A stretch of 64,000 nt of DNA, taken from Flintibacter faecis (GTDB lineage Bacteria > Bacillota > Clostridia > Oscillospirales > Oscillospiraceae). How positions within the stretch are numbered: position 1 is the stretch's first letter; every line of letters starts with the position of its first letter. Below the pieces are notes generated by a model, which made no database searches, was not told the DNA's origin, and saw only the letters and a program-made list of their open reading frames with translations. Of the stretch, positions 16,252 to 23,554 are shown piece after piece. The translations under genes were made by a program, and so were the position numbers. The stretch covers positions 434,001 through 498,000 of the forward strand of contig NZ_JACOPN010000001.1 of NCBI RefSeq assembly GCF_014287875.1, written 5' to 3'.

Positions 16252-17955
16252 TTAATTGAGCAAAAAGTCGGTGATATGGGCCCCGCCGGCCACCATGGGC
16301 CGGACCATCTCGTCCATATCCAGGCGGCAGTCGATGACGCAGCCGCACTTGGCGTCCAGCGCAGCCCGGAAGGCCCGCTCCATCTCCTCCGGCGTGGTCA
16401 CCCGAAAGCCCTTCAGGCCATAGGCCTCGGCCAGCTTTACAAAGTCGGGGCCCCGGTCCAGGGTGGTCTCGGAGTACCGCTCGTGGTAGATGAGGTGCTG
16501 CCACTGGCGGACCATGCCCAGAGTGCCGTTATTAAAGATGACGGTGATGATGGGCAGGTGATAGTGCTCCACGGTACACAGCTCGTGGCAGTTCATGCGG
16601 AAGCAGCCGTCGCCGGTGGTGTGGACCACCACCTTGTCCGGGTTGCCCGCCTGGGCCCCGATGGCGGCCCCCAGGCCAAAGCCCATGGTGCCGAAGCCGC
16701 CGCTGGTGAGCAGCTGGCCGGGATAGTCAAAGTGGAAATGCTGGATGGACCACATCTGGTGCTGGCCCACGTCGGTGGACACGATGGCGTCCTGAGGGGC
16801 CAGACGGCGGATGGTCTCCAGCACCTGCTGGGGGGTCAGCCGGGCGTTGCTCTCCGGCTCCTGGGCGGGGTTCAGGGTGCGGACATACTCAGTCCACTCC
16901 CTGTGGTGATACCGGGGGATGCGCTGATCGAGCAGCTCCAGCACCCGCTTGGCATCGCCCACGATGTGGTGGTCGGTGAGGACGTTCTTGTCGATCTCCG
17001 AGCGGTCGATGTCGATCTGGACGATCTTGGCCTGGCTGGCGAAGGAGGCCGGGTCCAGGGCCACCCGGTCGGAGAAGCGGCAGCCCACAGCGATGAGTAG
17101 GTCGCACTCGTTGCAGGCCACGTTGCTGGCCCGGGAGCCGTGCATGCCGATCATGCCGGTGGTCAGGGGGTGGTTGCCGGGAAAGCCGCCGCCGCCCATG
17201 ACGGTGATAGCCACAGGGGCGTCCAGCTTTTCAGCCAGCTCTTTAAATTCTTTGTCCGCCCGGCCCCGGACCACGCCGCCGCCGCATAGGAGCAGGGGGC
17301 GCTTTGACTGGGCGATCATCTCGGCCAGCTTGTCCACGTCTCCCTGGTCGGGCTCCGGGGGCTTCAGGTCGTGGCTGGTGGCCAGAGCCTGGATGCTGGA
17401 GCAGGCCCGGTTCTGTTTCCAGGGGATGAACTCATAGTCGATCTCCACCGAGGGGGCGGTGACGTTCTTCAAAAAGTCGATGAGCACCGGGCCGGGCCGT
17501 CCCGTGGCGGCCACGGCGAAGGCCTGACGCATCACGTCGGGGATGGTCTGGGGGTCCCGCACCAGATAGGTGGCCTTGGTGATGGGCATGGCGATACCGG
17601 TAATGTCCACCTCCTGGAAGGAGTCCTTGCCCAGCAGGGGCTCGCTCACGTTGCAGGTGATGAACACCACGGGGGAGGAGTCCATATAGGCAGTGGCGAT
17701 GCCGGTGGTCAGGTTGGTGGCACCGGGGCCGCTGGTGGCAAAGCACACGCCCACCTTGCCGGTGGAGCGGGCATAGCCGTCGGCGGCGTGGGAGGCCCCC
17801 TGCTCGTGGGCCGTTAAAACATGATGTATTTTATCCTTGTAGTTATACAGCTCATCATAGACATTCAGGATGGTCCCGCCGGGATATCCAAAGACGGTAT
17901 CCACCTCCTGCTCCAGCAGGCACTCCATGATAGCCTGTGTGGCTCTGATCTTCAT
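16252..17955 (-). CDS. ilvB: Acetolactate synthase large (catalytic) subunit, second copy
   Basis: 567 aa, ThDP- and FAD-dependent condensation of pyruvate with pyruvate or 2-ketobutyrate. N-terminal PYR domain with FGYPGGTILNVYDELY and AHEQGASHAADGYAR (ThDP-activating Glu in the HEQGA segment), central domain, then PP domain with the GDGCFRMN...NNGTLGM type ThDP motif. ATG 17955 begins at the family N-terminus (MKIRATQAIMECL); longer reading upstream runs into a dispersed repeat. The Shine-Dalgarno site is weak (GGAG, 11 bases). It lies 173 bp after the first small subunit, the gap being filled by repeat sequence. Confidence 0.95.
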   Translation of the reverse strand: MKIRATQAIMECLLEQEVDTVFGYPGGTILNVYDELYNYKDKIHHVLTAHEQGASHAADGYARSTGKVGVCFATSGPGATNLTTGIATAYMDSSPVVFITCNVSEPLLGKDSFQEVDITGIAMPITKATYLVRDPQTIPDVMRQAFAVAATGRPGPVLIDFLKNVTAPSVEIDYEFIPWKQNRACSSIQALATSHDLKPPEPDQGDVDKLAEMIAQSKRPLLLCGGGVVRGRADKEFKELAEKLDAPVAITVMGGGGFPGNHPLTTGMIGMHGSRASNVACNECDLLIAVGCRFSDRVALDPASFASQAKIVQIDIDRSEIDKNVLTDHHIVGDAKRVLELLDQRIPRYHHREWTEYVRTLNPAQEPESNARLTPQQVLETIRRLAPQDAIVSTDVGQHQMWSIQHFHFDYPGQLLTSGGFGTMGFGLGAAIGAQAGNPDKVVVHTTGDGCFRMNCHELCTVEHYHLPIITVIFNNGTLGMVRQWQHLIYHERYSETTLDRGPDFVKLAEAYGLKGFRVTTPEEMERAFRAALDAKCGCVIDCRLDMDEMVRPMVAGGAHITDFLLN

Positions 17956-17992
17956 GGAAATCTCAACTCCAAATATATTTTCGATATCAGCA

Positions 17993-18125
17993 CTTGTCAT
18001 TCCGAGGCGCGAAGTACCCGCAAGGGGTACGCCGCATCCGTAAGGCAGCAGAGCTGCCAACGGCTGCGCAGCACCCGCAAGGGGTACGCCGCGTCGGTCC
18101 TTCGGACCGCTTCGCAATGGCAGAT
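17993..18125. repeat. Dispersed repeat (family A plus 57-bp module) inside the ilv operon
   Basis: TCATTCCGAGGCGCG edge, then about two copies of the module starting CACCCGCAAGGGGTACG and containing CCGTAAGGCAGCAGAGCTG, as at 34951-35075 and 35347-35418. A CGGTCC-TT-CGGACCG hairpin ends it. It separates the two AHAS pairs and lies within one transcript. Confidence 0.75.
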
Positions 18126-18128
18126 CGA

Positions 18129-18614
18129 TCAAATTTTGCCCCCGCCCTTTTGGACGGCGATCATACCGGTGCGGGCCACCTCTAAAATGGAGAAGGGGCG
18201 CATCATGGACTGGAAGGTGTCCAGCCTCTCTGGGGTGTCAGACAACTCCATAGTCAAGGAGGTGGGGGAGATGTCGTCCACCTTGGCCCCCATGATCTCG
18301 CAGATGGTCATGATGTCCTTGCGGGTCTTGTTGTTGGCGTTCACCTTCAGGATCATCAGCTCCCGGCCGATGTAGGAGGTGTCCTCCAGGGTGCGGACCT
18401 TGATGACCTCGATGAGCTTGTTCAGCTGCTTTTCCACCTGCTCCACCACGCTGTTGCCGCTGTCCACGATGATGGTGATGCGGGAGATGGTGGGGTCGTC
18501 GGTGACGCCCACGGCCAGGGACTCGATGTTGAACGCCCGGCGGGAGAACAGGCCGGTGATCCGGTTCAGAACGCCGGCCTGGTTTTCCACCAGCACGGAA
18601 ATGGTCTGTTTCAT
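18129..18614 (-). CDS. ilvN: Acetolactate synthase small (regulatory) subunit, first copy
   Basis: 161 aa, the normal length for bacterial IlvN/IlvH. ACT domain TISVLVENQAGVLNRITGLFSRRAFNIESLAVG at the N-terminus; C-terminal domain with GRELMILKVNAN. Strong AAGGAGG before the ATG; 12 bp after its large subunit. This pair is the better canonical match of the two. Confidence 0.95.
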   Translation of the reverse strand: MKQTISVLVENQAGVLNRITGLFSRRAFNIESLAVGVTDDPTISRITIIVDSGNSVVEQVEKQLNKLIEVIKVRTLEDTSYIGRELMILKVNANNKTRKDIMTICEIMGAKVDDISPTSLTMELSDTPERLDTFQSMMRPFSILEVARTGMIAVQKGGGKI

Positions 18615-18626
18615 GCCCCTGCCTCC

Positions 18627-20255
18627 TTAATCGTTGGTCCCCACGTCGGGGTGGACCTTGCAGATGAGTACGCAGCTGCCCCGGGTGGACAGGAACTGCT
18701 CCAGCACCCCGTCCAGCTTGTCCTCGTCATCGGCGCACATGCTGGGAATGCCATAGGCCCCGGCAAGTGCGGCAAAGTCGGGGGAGCCGTCCAGGGCCAC
18801 GCCGAAGGCCCCGTGGTAGGGGGCGGTGTTCTGGATCTGGTTCACCAGGCCCAGCACCTGGTTCTGGAACAGGACGATCTTCACGTCCATGTGCCCGCAC
18901 ACAATGGCAGACAGCTCGTTCATAGCCATCTGGAAGGAGCCGTCGCCGCAGACGACCACCGTCTGGCGGTCCGGGGCGGCCACCTTGGCCCCAACGCCGG
19001 CGGGGAGGGCATAGCCCATGGTGCCCAGGCCGCCGCTGGTGAGCAGCCGCCCATGCTTCTGGGGCAGGTATTTACAGGTGAAGATCTGGTTCTGGCCCAC
19101 ATCCACGCACACGATGGCGTCGTCGTCCAGCTTCTGCCCCAGCTTACGCAGGACGGTACCGGGGAACACATAGCCCTCCCGCCGGGGGAAAGTCCGGTTC
19201 AGCTCCGCCGTGCGGTAGTCCCGCAGCTTGGCCAGCCACTGCGCCGAATCCGGGGGCGTGATGTCCCGGTCCAGCAGCTGCTGCAAAATCACCTTCACAT
19301 CGCCCACCAGGGGGATGGCGGCCTGCATATTCTTGCCGATCTCCGCCGGGTCCACGTCGATGTGGATGGTGGCCATGCGGCGCTGGATCTCCGCCGGGTC
19401 CACCACCGCCCGGTCCGCCGCCCGGGTGCCCACCATAATGAGCAGGTCGGCCTTGGCCAGGGCCTTGTTGGCGCAGTGGTTGCCGTGGGCCCCGATCATC
19501 CCCATATTCAGGGGGTGGTCGGTGGCTATGACGGACAGACCCATCATGGTCTTGACCACGGGGATCTGATTGCGCTGGGCCAGCTCCAGCAGCTCCTTCT
19601 GGGCGTGGGCCAGCCACACGCCGCCCCCGGCGCAGATGACGGGCTGTTTGGCCTTGGAGATGGCCTCGGCCACCCGCTTGATCTGCAGGTCGTTGCCCTT
19701 TACGCTGGGCTTATAGCCCCGGATGTTCACTTCCTCCGGGTATTGGAACTTCTTCAGCTCCTGATTCTGAATGTCGATGGGGATGTCGATGAGCACCGGT
19801 CCGGGCCGCCCGGTGGCGGCGATGTGAAAGGCCTCCTTCACGATGCGGGGGATGTCATTGGCGTTTTTCACCAGGTAGCTGTGCTTGGAGAAGGGGGCCA
19901 CCGCACCGGTGATGTCCACCTCCTGGAAGATATCCCGGCCCAGCAGATTGCTGGGCACCTGTCCGGTAATGGCCACCATGGGGATGGAGTCCATATAGGC
20001 GGTGGCGATGCCGGTGATCAGATTGGTCGCCCCCGGGCCGGAGGTGACCATACACACGCCCACCTTGCCGGAGATACGGGCATAGCCCGAGGCCATGTGT
20101 CCGGCGTTCTGCTCGGTGCGCACCAGGGTATAGCCGATCTCCGGGTGCTCCTTCAACACGTCTACAACGGGGCAGATGGTGGCTCCGGCATAGCCGAAGA
20201 TGTGGTCCACCTGCTCCCGCAAAAGGCTTTCGATCAGTGCCTGTGCTCCATTCAT
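18627..20255 (-). CDS. ilvB: Acetolactate synthase large (catalytic) subunit, first copy
   Basis: 542 aa. PYR domain with DHIFGYAGATICPVVDVL and RTEQNAGHMASGYAR (catalytic Glu), central FAD-type domain, PP domain with GDGSFQMAMNELS. The usual YPGG motif reads YAGA here, a change near the active-site entrance that the second copy lacks. ATG 20255 follows GGAGGTGA by seven bases. First gene of ilvB-ilvN-ilvB-ilvN-ilvC, preceded by a leucine-type T-box leader, so expression should rise when tRNA-Leu is uncharged. Confidence 0.94.
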   Translation of the reverse strand: MNGAQALIESLLREQVDHIFGYAGATICPVVDVLKEHPEIGYTLVRTEQNAGHMASGYARISGKVGVCMVTSGPGATNLITGIATAYMDSIPMVAITGQVPSNLLGRDIFQEVDITGAVAPFSKHSYLVKNANDIPRIVKEAFHIAATGRPGPVLIDIPIDIQNQELKKFQYPEEVNIRGYKPSVKGNDLQIKRVAEAISKAKQPVICAGGGVWLAHAQKELLELAQRNQIPVVKTMMGLSVIATDHPLNMGMIGAHGNHCANKALAKADLLIMVGTRAADRAVVDPAEIQRRMATIHIDVDPAEIGKNMQAAIPLVGDVKVILQQLLDRDITPPDSAQWLAKLRDYRTAELNRTFPRREGYVFPGTVLRKLGQKLDDDAIVCVDVGQNQIFTCKYLPQKHGRLLTSGGLGTMGYALPAGVGAKVAAPDRQTVVVCGDGSFQMAMNELSAIVCGHMDVKIVLFQNQVLGLVNQIQNTAPYHGAFGVALDGSPDFAALAGAYGIPSMCADDEDKLDGVLEQFLSTRGSCVLICKVHPDVGTND

Positions 20256-20311
20256 GGGAACGTCACCTCCGTAAAATCTCTGTCCGCTCTGTCGTGGGAC
20301 GGTCCCTGGGC

Positions 20312-20602
20312 AAAAAAACAAAAACGGCCCCGTCCTATCCCAAATCTCGATAGGACGAAGCCATCGCTCCGTGGTACCACCTAAATTCATGGCAAACGGC
20401 TTTGCCGCTCTGCCATGCGCTCATTGCCCTGATAACGGAGGGAAGCCGCTTCCGCCTACTGGGGCTTTTCGCCGGTTCAGCGGAAATGCTCACGGGTGAG
20501 GTTCGGGGTCCGCCCTTCCGGGGAGCTTTCACCAGCCGCTCCCTCTCTGCGCTTCCAGACGGTCCTACTATCCCGCTCATTGCATTTTGCATTGAATGAT
20601 TG
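20312..20602 (-). promoter_or_regulatory. T-box riboswitch leader, leucine specifier (CUC)
   Basis: Read on the minus strand. Stem I carries the AG-bulge/GA region AGAGAGGGAGC and the apical GCTGGTGAAAGCTCC. The specifier loop reads GAAC-CTC-ACC, giving specifier CUC (20498-20500), a leucine codon. The T-box sequence AGGTGGTACCACGG (20369-20382) pairs with uncharged tRNA ends to form the antiterminator. The competing terminator is CGTCCTATC/GATAGGACG (20349-20357, 20331-20339) with a long T-rich run to 20312. It switches the ilv operon on when charged tRNA-Leu is low. Confidence 0.93.
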
Positions 20603-20608
20603 TTCATT

Positions 20609-20637
20609 ATCATATCCCAATCATCTGTTATTGTCAA
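20609..20637 (-). promoter_or_regulatory. Promoter of the ilv operon
   Basis: On the minus strand TTGACA-N17-TATGAT, placing the start about seven bases before the T-box leader. Confidence 0.9.
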
Positions 20638-20690
20638 TCCCCTTTTGCCCCGTATTTGCTGGCTATTTTGCACAAAACAGGGCCGCTCCA

Positions 20691-20725
20691 GGGCCGTGTC
20701 TACCCTTTAAGGACAGACACGGCCC
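20691..20725 (-). terminator. Hairpin after the phosphomutase gene
   Basis: 11-bp perfect stem GGGCCGTGTCT/AGACACGGCCC, 37 bp past the stop on the minus strand. No T-run directly follows, so termination may be partial. Confidence 0.6.
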
Positions 20726-20761
20726 CAGAGTGACTGAAAAAAATCTCATTCCAGCAAGAAC

Positions 20762-22489
20762 TTACTGCTTCAAACGCTCGGCCCAGGCGGCATAGCGGGC
20801 CACCCGCTCGTCGCACTGCGCCTGGCTGTCCCCCTGGGTCAGCACATAGACCTTCACCTTGGGCTCGGTGCCCGAGGGGCGCACCAGGACAGAGGTGCCG
20901 TCGGCCAGCTCGAACCGCAGCACATTAGAGCCGGACAGCTCCATGGCGGACCGCTCCCCCGTCTTCACGTCCACCACGCTGCCGTCCTGATAGTCCTTGC
21001 GGCAGACCACCTGAGTTCCGCCGATGTCCGCCGGGGGCTGCTTGCGCAGAGAATCCATCAGGGCGGCCATCTTCTTCAGGCCGTCCAGACCGGGCATGAC
21101 CAGGTTCAGGGTCTTTTCGCCGTAGTGGCCATACTTGGCGAACAGGGCCTGTAGGGCATCGTACAGGGTCATGCCCTGGCCGGCGTACCAGGCGGCCATC
21201 TCGGTCAGCAGGAGAGAGGCGGTGACGGCGTCCTTGTCCCGCACATAGTCCCCCAGCATATAGCCATAGGACTCCTCATAGGAGAAGATGACCTTCCCCT
21301 GACCGGACTCCTCCAGCTGGTCCTTCTTCTGGGCCAGGAATTTAAAGCCGGTAAAGGTGTCGTAGCAGGTAAGGCCGTTCACCTCGGCCACCTTCCGGGC
21401 CATCTCGGTGGTGACGATGGTCTTCAGGGCCACGGGCTTGTCCGGCAGCTTACCGGAGCGTTTCATGGCACCGATGAGATAGTCCAGCAGCAGCACGCCG
21501 GTCTGGTTGCCGGAGATGACCTTGAACTCCCCGTTTCCGGTGTTCACCATGATGCCCACCCGGTCCGCGTCGGGGTCAGAGCCCAGGATGAAGTCGGCCC
21601 CCTCTCTCTTGGCGATGTCCACCGCCAGATAGAAGCCCTCCGGGTTCTCCGGGTTGGGGGAGACCACAGTGGGGAAGTTGCCGTCGATGACCATCTGCTC
21701 GGGCACGCAGATGACGTGCTTCATCCCCAGGCGGTGCAGCACCTCGGGAATGAGCTTGTAGCCCGTGCCGTGGAAGGGGGTGTACACCATCTTGAAGGTG
21801 TCGGCCACCTTCTCCACGGCGGCCCGGTCGTTCACCTGGGCCATCACATGGGACAGAAAGGCCTCGTCCGTCTCCGCTCCCATAAGGACGATCTTGCCCT
21901 GGGCCACCGCCTGGTCATAGGGCATGGTCTTCACACCGGCGAACACGTCCAGCTCCTTCATCTTTTTGGCCACCTGGTCGGCGTGCTTGGGGGGCAGCTG
22001 GGCACCGTCCTCCCAATAGACCTTATAGCCGTTATACTCCTTGGGGTTGTGGCTGGCGGTGATGTTGATGCCGGCGATGCAGCCATACTCCCGCACGGCG
22101 AAGGACAGCTCGGGGGTGGGGCGCAGAGCCTGGAACAGGCGCACGGGGATGCCGTTGGCGGCCATGACCTGGGCGGCCTCCCGGGCGAAGGTCTGGGAGT
22201 TGTTCCGGCAGTCAAAGCAGATGGCCACGCCCCGCTGGGCGGCCTGTGCTCCCTCCTCCAGGATCACCTGGGCAAAGGCCTGGGTGGCGTGGCGGATGAC
22301 GTGGACGTTCATCCGATAAAGGCCCACGCCCATAATGCCCCGCAGGCCGGCGGTGCCGAAGGACAGTTGGTCGAAGAAGCGGGACTCCTTCTCCTTCTCG
22401 TCGGTGCGGATGGACTCCAGCTCCGCCTTTTCCTGGGCGGACAGGGCCGGGCTGTTCAGCCAGGCTTCATAGGTATCTTGATAGGACAT
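20762..22489 (-). CDS. Phosphoglucomutase / phosphomannomutase family
   Basis: 575 aa, the length of Firmicute alpha-phosphoglucomutase (PgcA type). It interconverts hexose 1- and 6-phosphates via a phosphoserine. Visible motifs: active-site TASHNPKEYNGYK, metal loop DPDADRVG, sugar-binding EESYGY and the C-terminal phosphate-binding VRPSGTEPKVK. ATG 22489 follows AAGGAGG; longer reading upstream is spurious. It stands alone, with a TATACT-type -10 upstream and a hairpin after it. Confidence 0.93.
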   Translation of the reverse strand: MSYQDTYEAWLNSPALSAQEKAELESIRTDEKEKESRFFDQLSFGTAGLRGIMGVGLYRMNVHVIRHATQAFAQVILEEGAQAAQRGVAICFDCRNNSQTFAREAAQVMAANGIPVRLFQALRPTPELSFAVREYGCIAGINITASHNPKEYNGYKVYWEDGAQLPPKHADQVAKKMKELDVFAGVKTMPYDQAVAQGKIVLMGAETDEAFLSHVMAQVNDRAAVEKVADTFKMVYTPFHGTGYKLIPEVLHRLGMKHVICVPEQMVIDGNFPTVVSPNPENPEGFYLAVDIAKREGADFILGSDPDADRVGIMVNTGNGEFKVISGNQTGVLLLDYLIGAMKRSGKLPDKPVALKTIVTTEMARKVAEVNGLTCYDTFTGFKFLAQKKDQLEESGQGKVIFSYEESYGYMLGDYVRDKDAVTASLLLTEMAAWYAGQGMTLYDALQALFAKYGHYGEKTLNLVMPGLDGLKKMAALMDSLRKQPPADIGGTQVVCRKDYQDGSVVDVKTGERSAMELSGSNVLRFELADGTSVLVRPSGTEPKVKVYVLTQGDSQAQCDERVARYAAWAERLKQ

Positions 22490-22600
22490 GGGAACATCCT
22501 CCTTCTGTTTCCTTTTGTGTGGGCTGTGCTTGCTTGCAGTATACCATAAGCAGCAGAAAATTTCCAGCCGCTTTTCCCCGCCGATCCCAAGACCCGGGCA

Positions 22601-22640
22601 AAAATTTCCCCGGACCGCGCTCACGGTCCGGGGAAATTTT
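22601..22640 (-). terminator. Terminator of the flavin reductase-rubredoxin gene
   Basis: 17-bp perfect stem (22601-22617, 22624-22640) with a 6-base loop; the arms carry AAAATTTT ends, so it works in both directions. It begins four bases past the stop codon. Confidence 0.85.
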
Positions 22641-22643
22641 CGT

Positions 22644-23267
22644 TCAGTCCGCCACCGGTTCAAAATCGCTGGCGGGGTGCTTGCAGATGGGGCAGATGAA
22701 GTCGGCGGGCAGGGTCTCCCCCTCGTAGATATAGCCGCACACGGTACACACCCAGCGCTTCTTCCCCGGCTGGGCCGGGGCGGCGGCGGGCTTGGGCTTG
22801 ATGTTGGCCTGGTAATAGGCATAGGTGGCGCTGGGCTCCCGGCTGAGCACATCGCCGTCGGTCACGTCGGCCACAAACAGGGTGTGGGTGCCCAGGTCCA
22901 CGGTGGATGCGACTTTACAGGACAGCCAGGCGGATGTCCCCTCCGTCACGGCCAGCAGGCCGTTCTCCGTGCGCTGCACCCGGTCAAAGCCCCGGAACTT
23001 GTCCGTATCCCGGCCCGACTGAAAGCCGAAGCGCTGGAACAGGGAGAAGTCAGCCTTCTCCGTGAGGACGGACAGGTTGAACGCCCCCGTCTCCAGAATC
23101 ATATCGTGGGTGAAGTTGCTCTTGTTCACGGCGATGAGCACCCGGTTGGGCTGGCTGGTCACTTGGATGCCGGTGTTGATGATGCAGCCGTTATCCTGTT
23201 CCCCCCGGCGGGCGGTGAGCACAAACAGGCCATAGCTCAGGGCGTACATGGCTTTCGGGTCTTTCAT
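22644..23267 (-). CDS. Flavin reductase-rubredoxin fusion (high-molecular-weight rubredoxin type)
   Basis: 207 aa. Residues 1-150 form an FMN-binding flavin reductase domain ([26 protein letters not shown]); an Ala/Pro linker leads to a complete rubredoxin domain, [13 protein letters not shown]...[12 protein letters not shown], with four iron-binding Cys. This is the architecture of Moorella Hrb, which passes NADH electrons to a flavodiiron protein that removes O2 or NO. No flavodiiron gene is in the window. The second Met (23267) is chosen because GGAGG lies eight bases before it. It has its own promoter and terminator. Confidence 0.9.
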   Translation of the reverse strand: MKDPKAMYALSYGLFVLTARRGEQDNGCIINTGIQVTSQPNRVLIAVNKSNFTHDMILETGAFNLSVLTEKADFSLFQRFGFQSGRDTDKFRGFDRVQRTENGLLAVTEGTSAWLSCKVASTVDLGTHTLFVADVTDGDVLSREPSATYAYYQANIKPKPAAAPAQPGKKRWVCTVCGYIYEGETLPADFICPICKHPASDFEPVAD

Positions 23268-23311
23268 GGGACAATCCTCCTTCATGTTCGCAGGTCTTTC
23301 TTCCTATCTCC

Positions 23312-23340
23312 ATCATAGCATATTATGCTCTCTCTTTCAA
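23312..23340 (-). promoter_or_regulatory. Promoter of the flavin reductase-rubredoxin gene
   Basis: On the minus strand TTGAAA-N17-TATGAT, 45 bases before the start codon. Confidence 0.8.
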
Positions 23341-23386
23341 GATAAAAATAATAATTATTACTTTTTATTTTTGATGAGGATAATAC

Positions 23387-23485
23387 GGATTGCCACGTCG
23401 GGCTCCGCCCTCCTCGCAATGACAGGGTAGGGATGACTTCTATGTGTCGTCATTGCGAGGAGCGCAGCGACGCGGCAATCCGTCC
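23387..23485. repeat. Inverted pair of family A repeats
   Basis: ACGGATTGCCACGTCG...CTCCTCGCAATGACA (23387-23424) is mirrored by TGTCGTCATTGCGAGGAG...CGGCAATCCGT (23444-23482), forming a large hairpin around a 20-base centre. A typical paired repeat between two genes. Confidence 0.8.
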
Positions 23486-23487
23486 CT

Positions 23488-23532
23488 TTTTTCCACAAAG
23501 AATGCCCCCGGACTTTAGACAGGTCCGGGGGC
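23488..23532 (-). terminator. Terminator of the EF-G-like gene
   Basis: 10-bp stem GCCCCCGGAC/GTCCGGGGGC, 22 bases past the stop; downstream on the minus strand lies ATTCTTTGTGG rather than a clean T-run. Confidence 0.65.
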
Positions 23533-23554
23533 AGAACACACAAGTTGATTTGTC

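Noticed and set aside
17956..18132. Longer N-terminus for the second acetolactate synthase large subunit
   Set aside because: It would encode dispersed repeat sequence; family homology starts at the ATG at 17955.
23387..23485. Insertion sequence
   Set aside because: The inverted arms enclose only about 20 bases, with no transposase. They belong to a dispersed palindromic repeat family.
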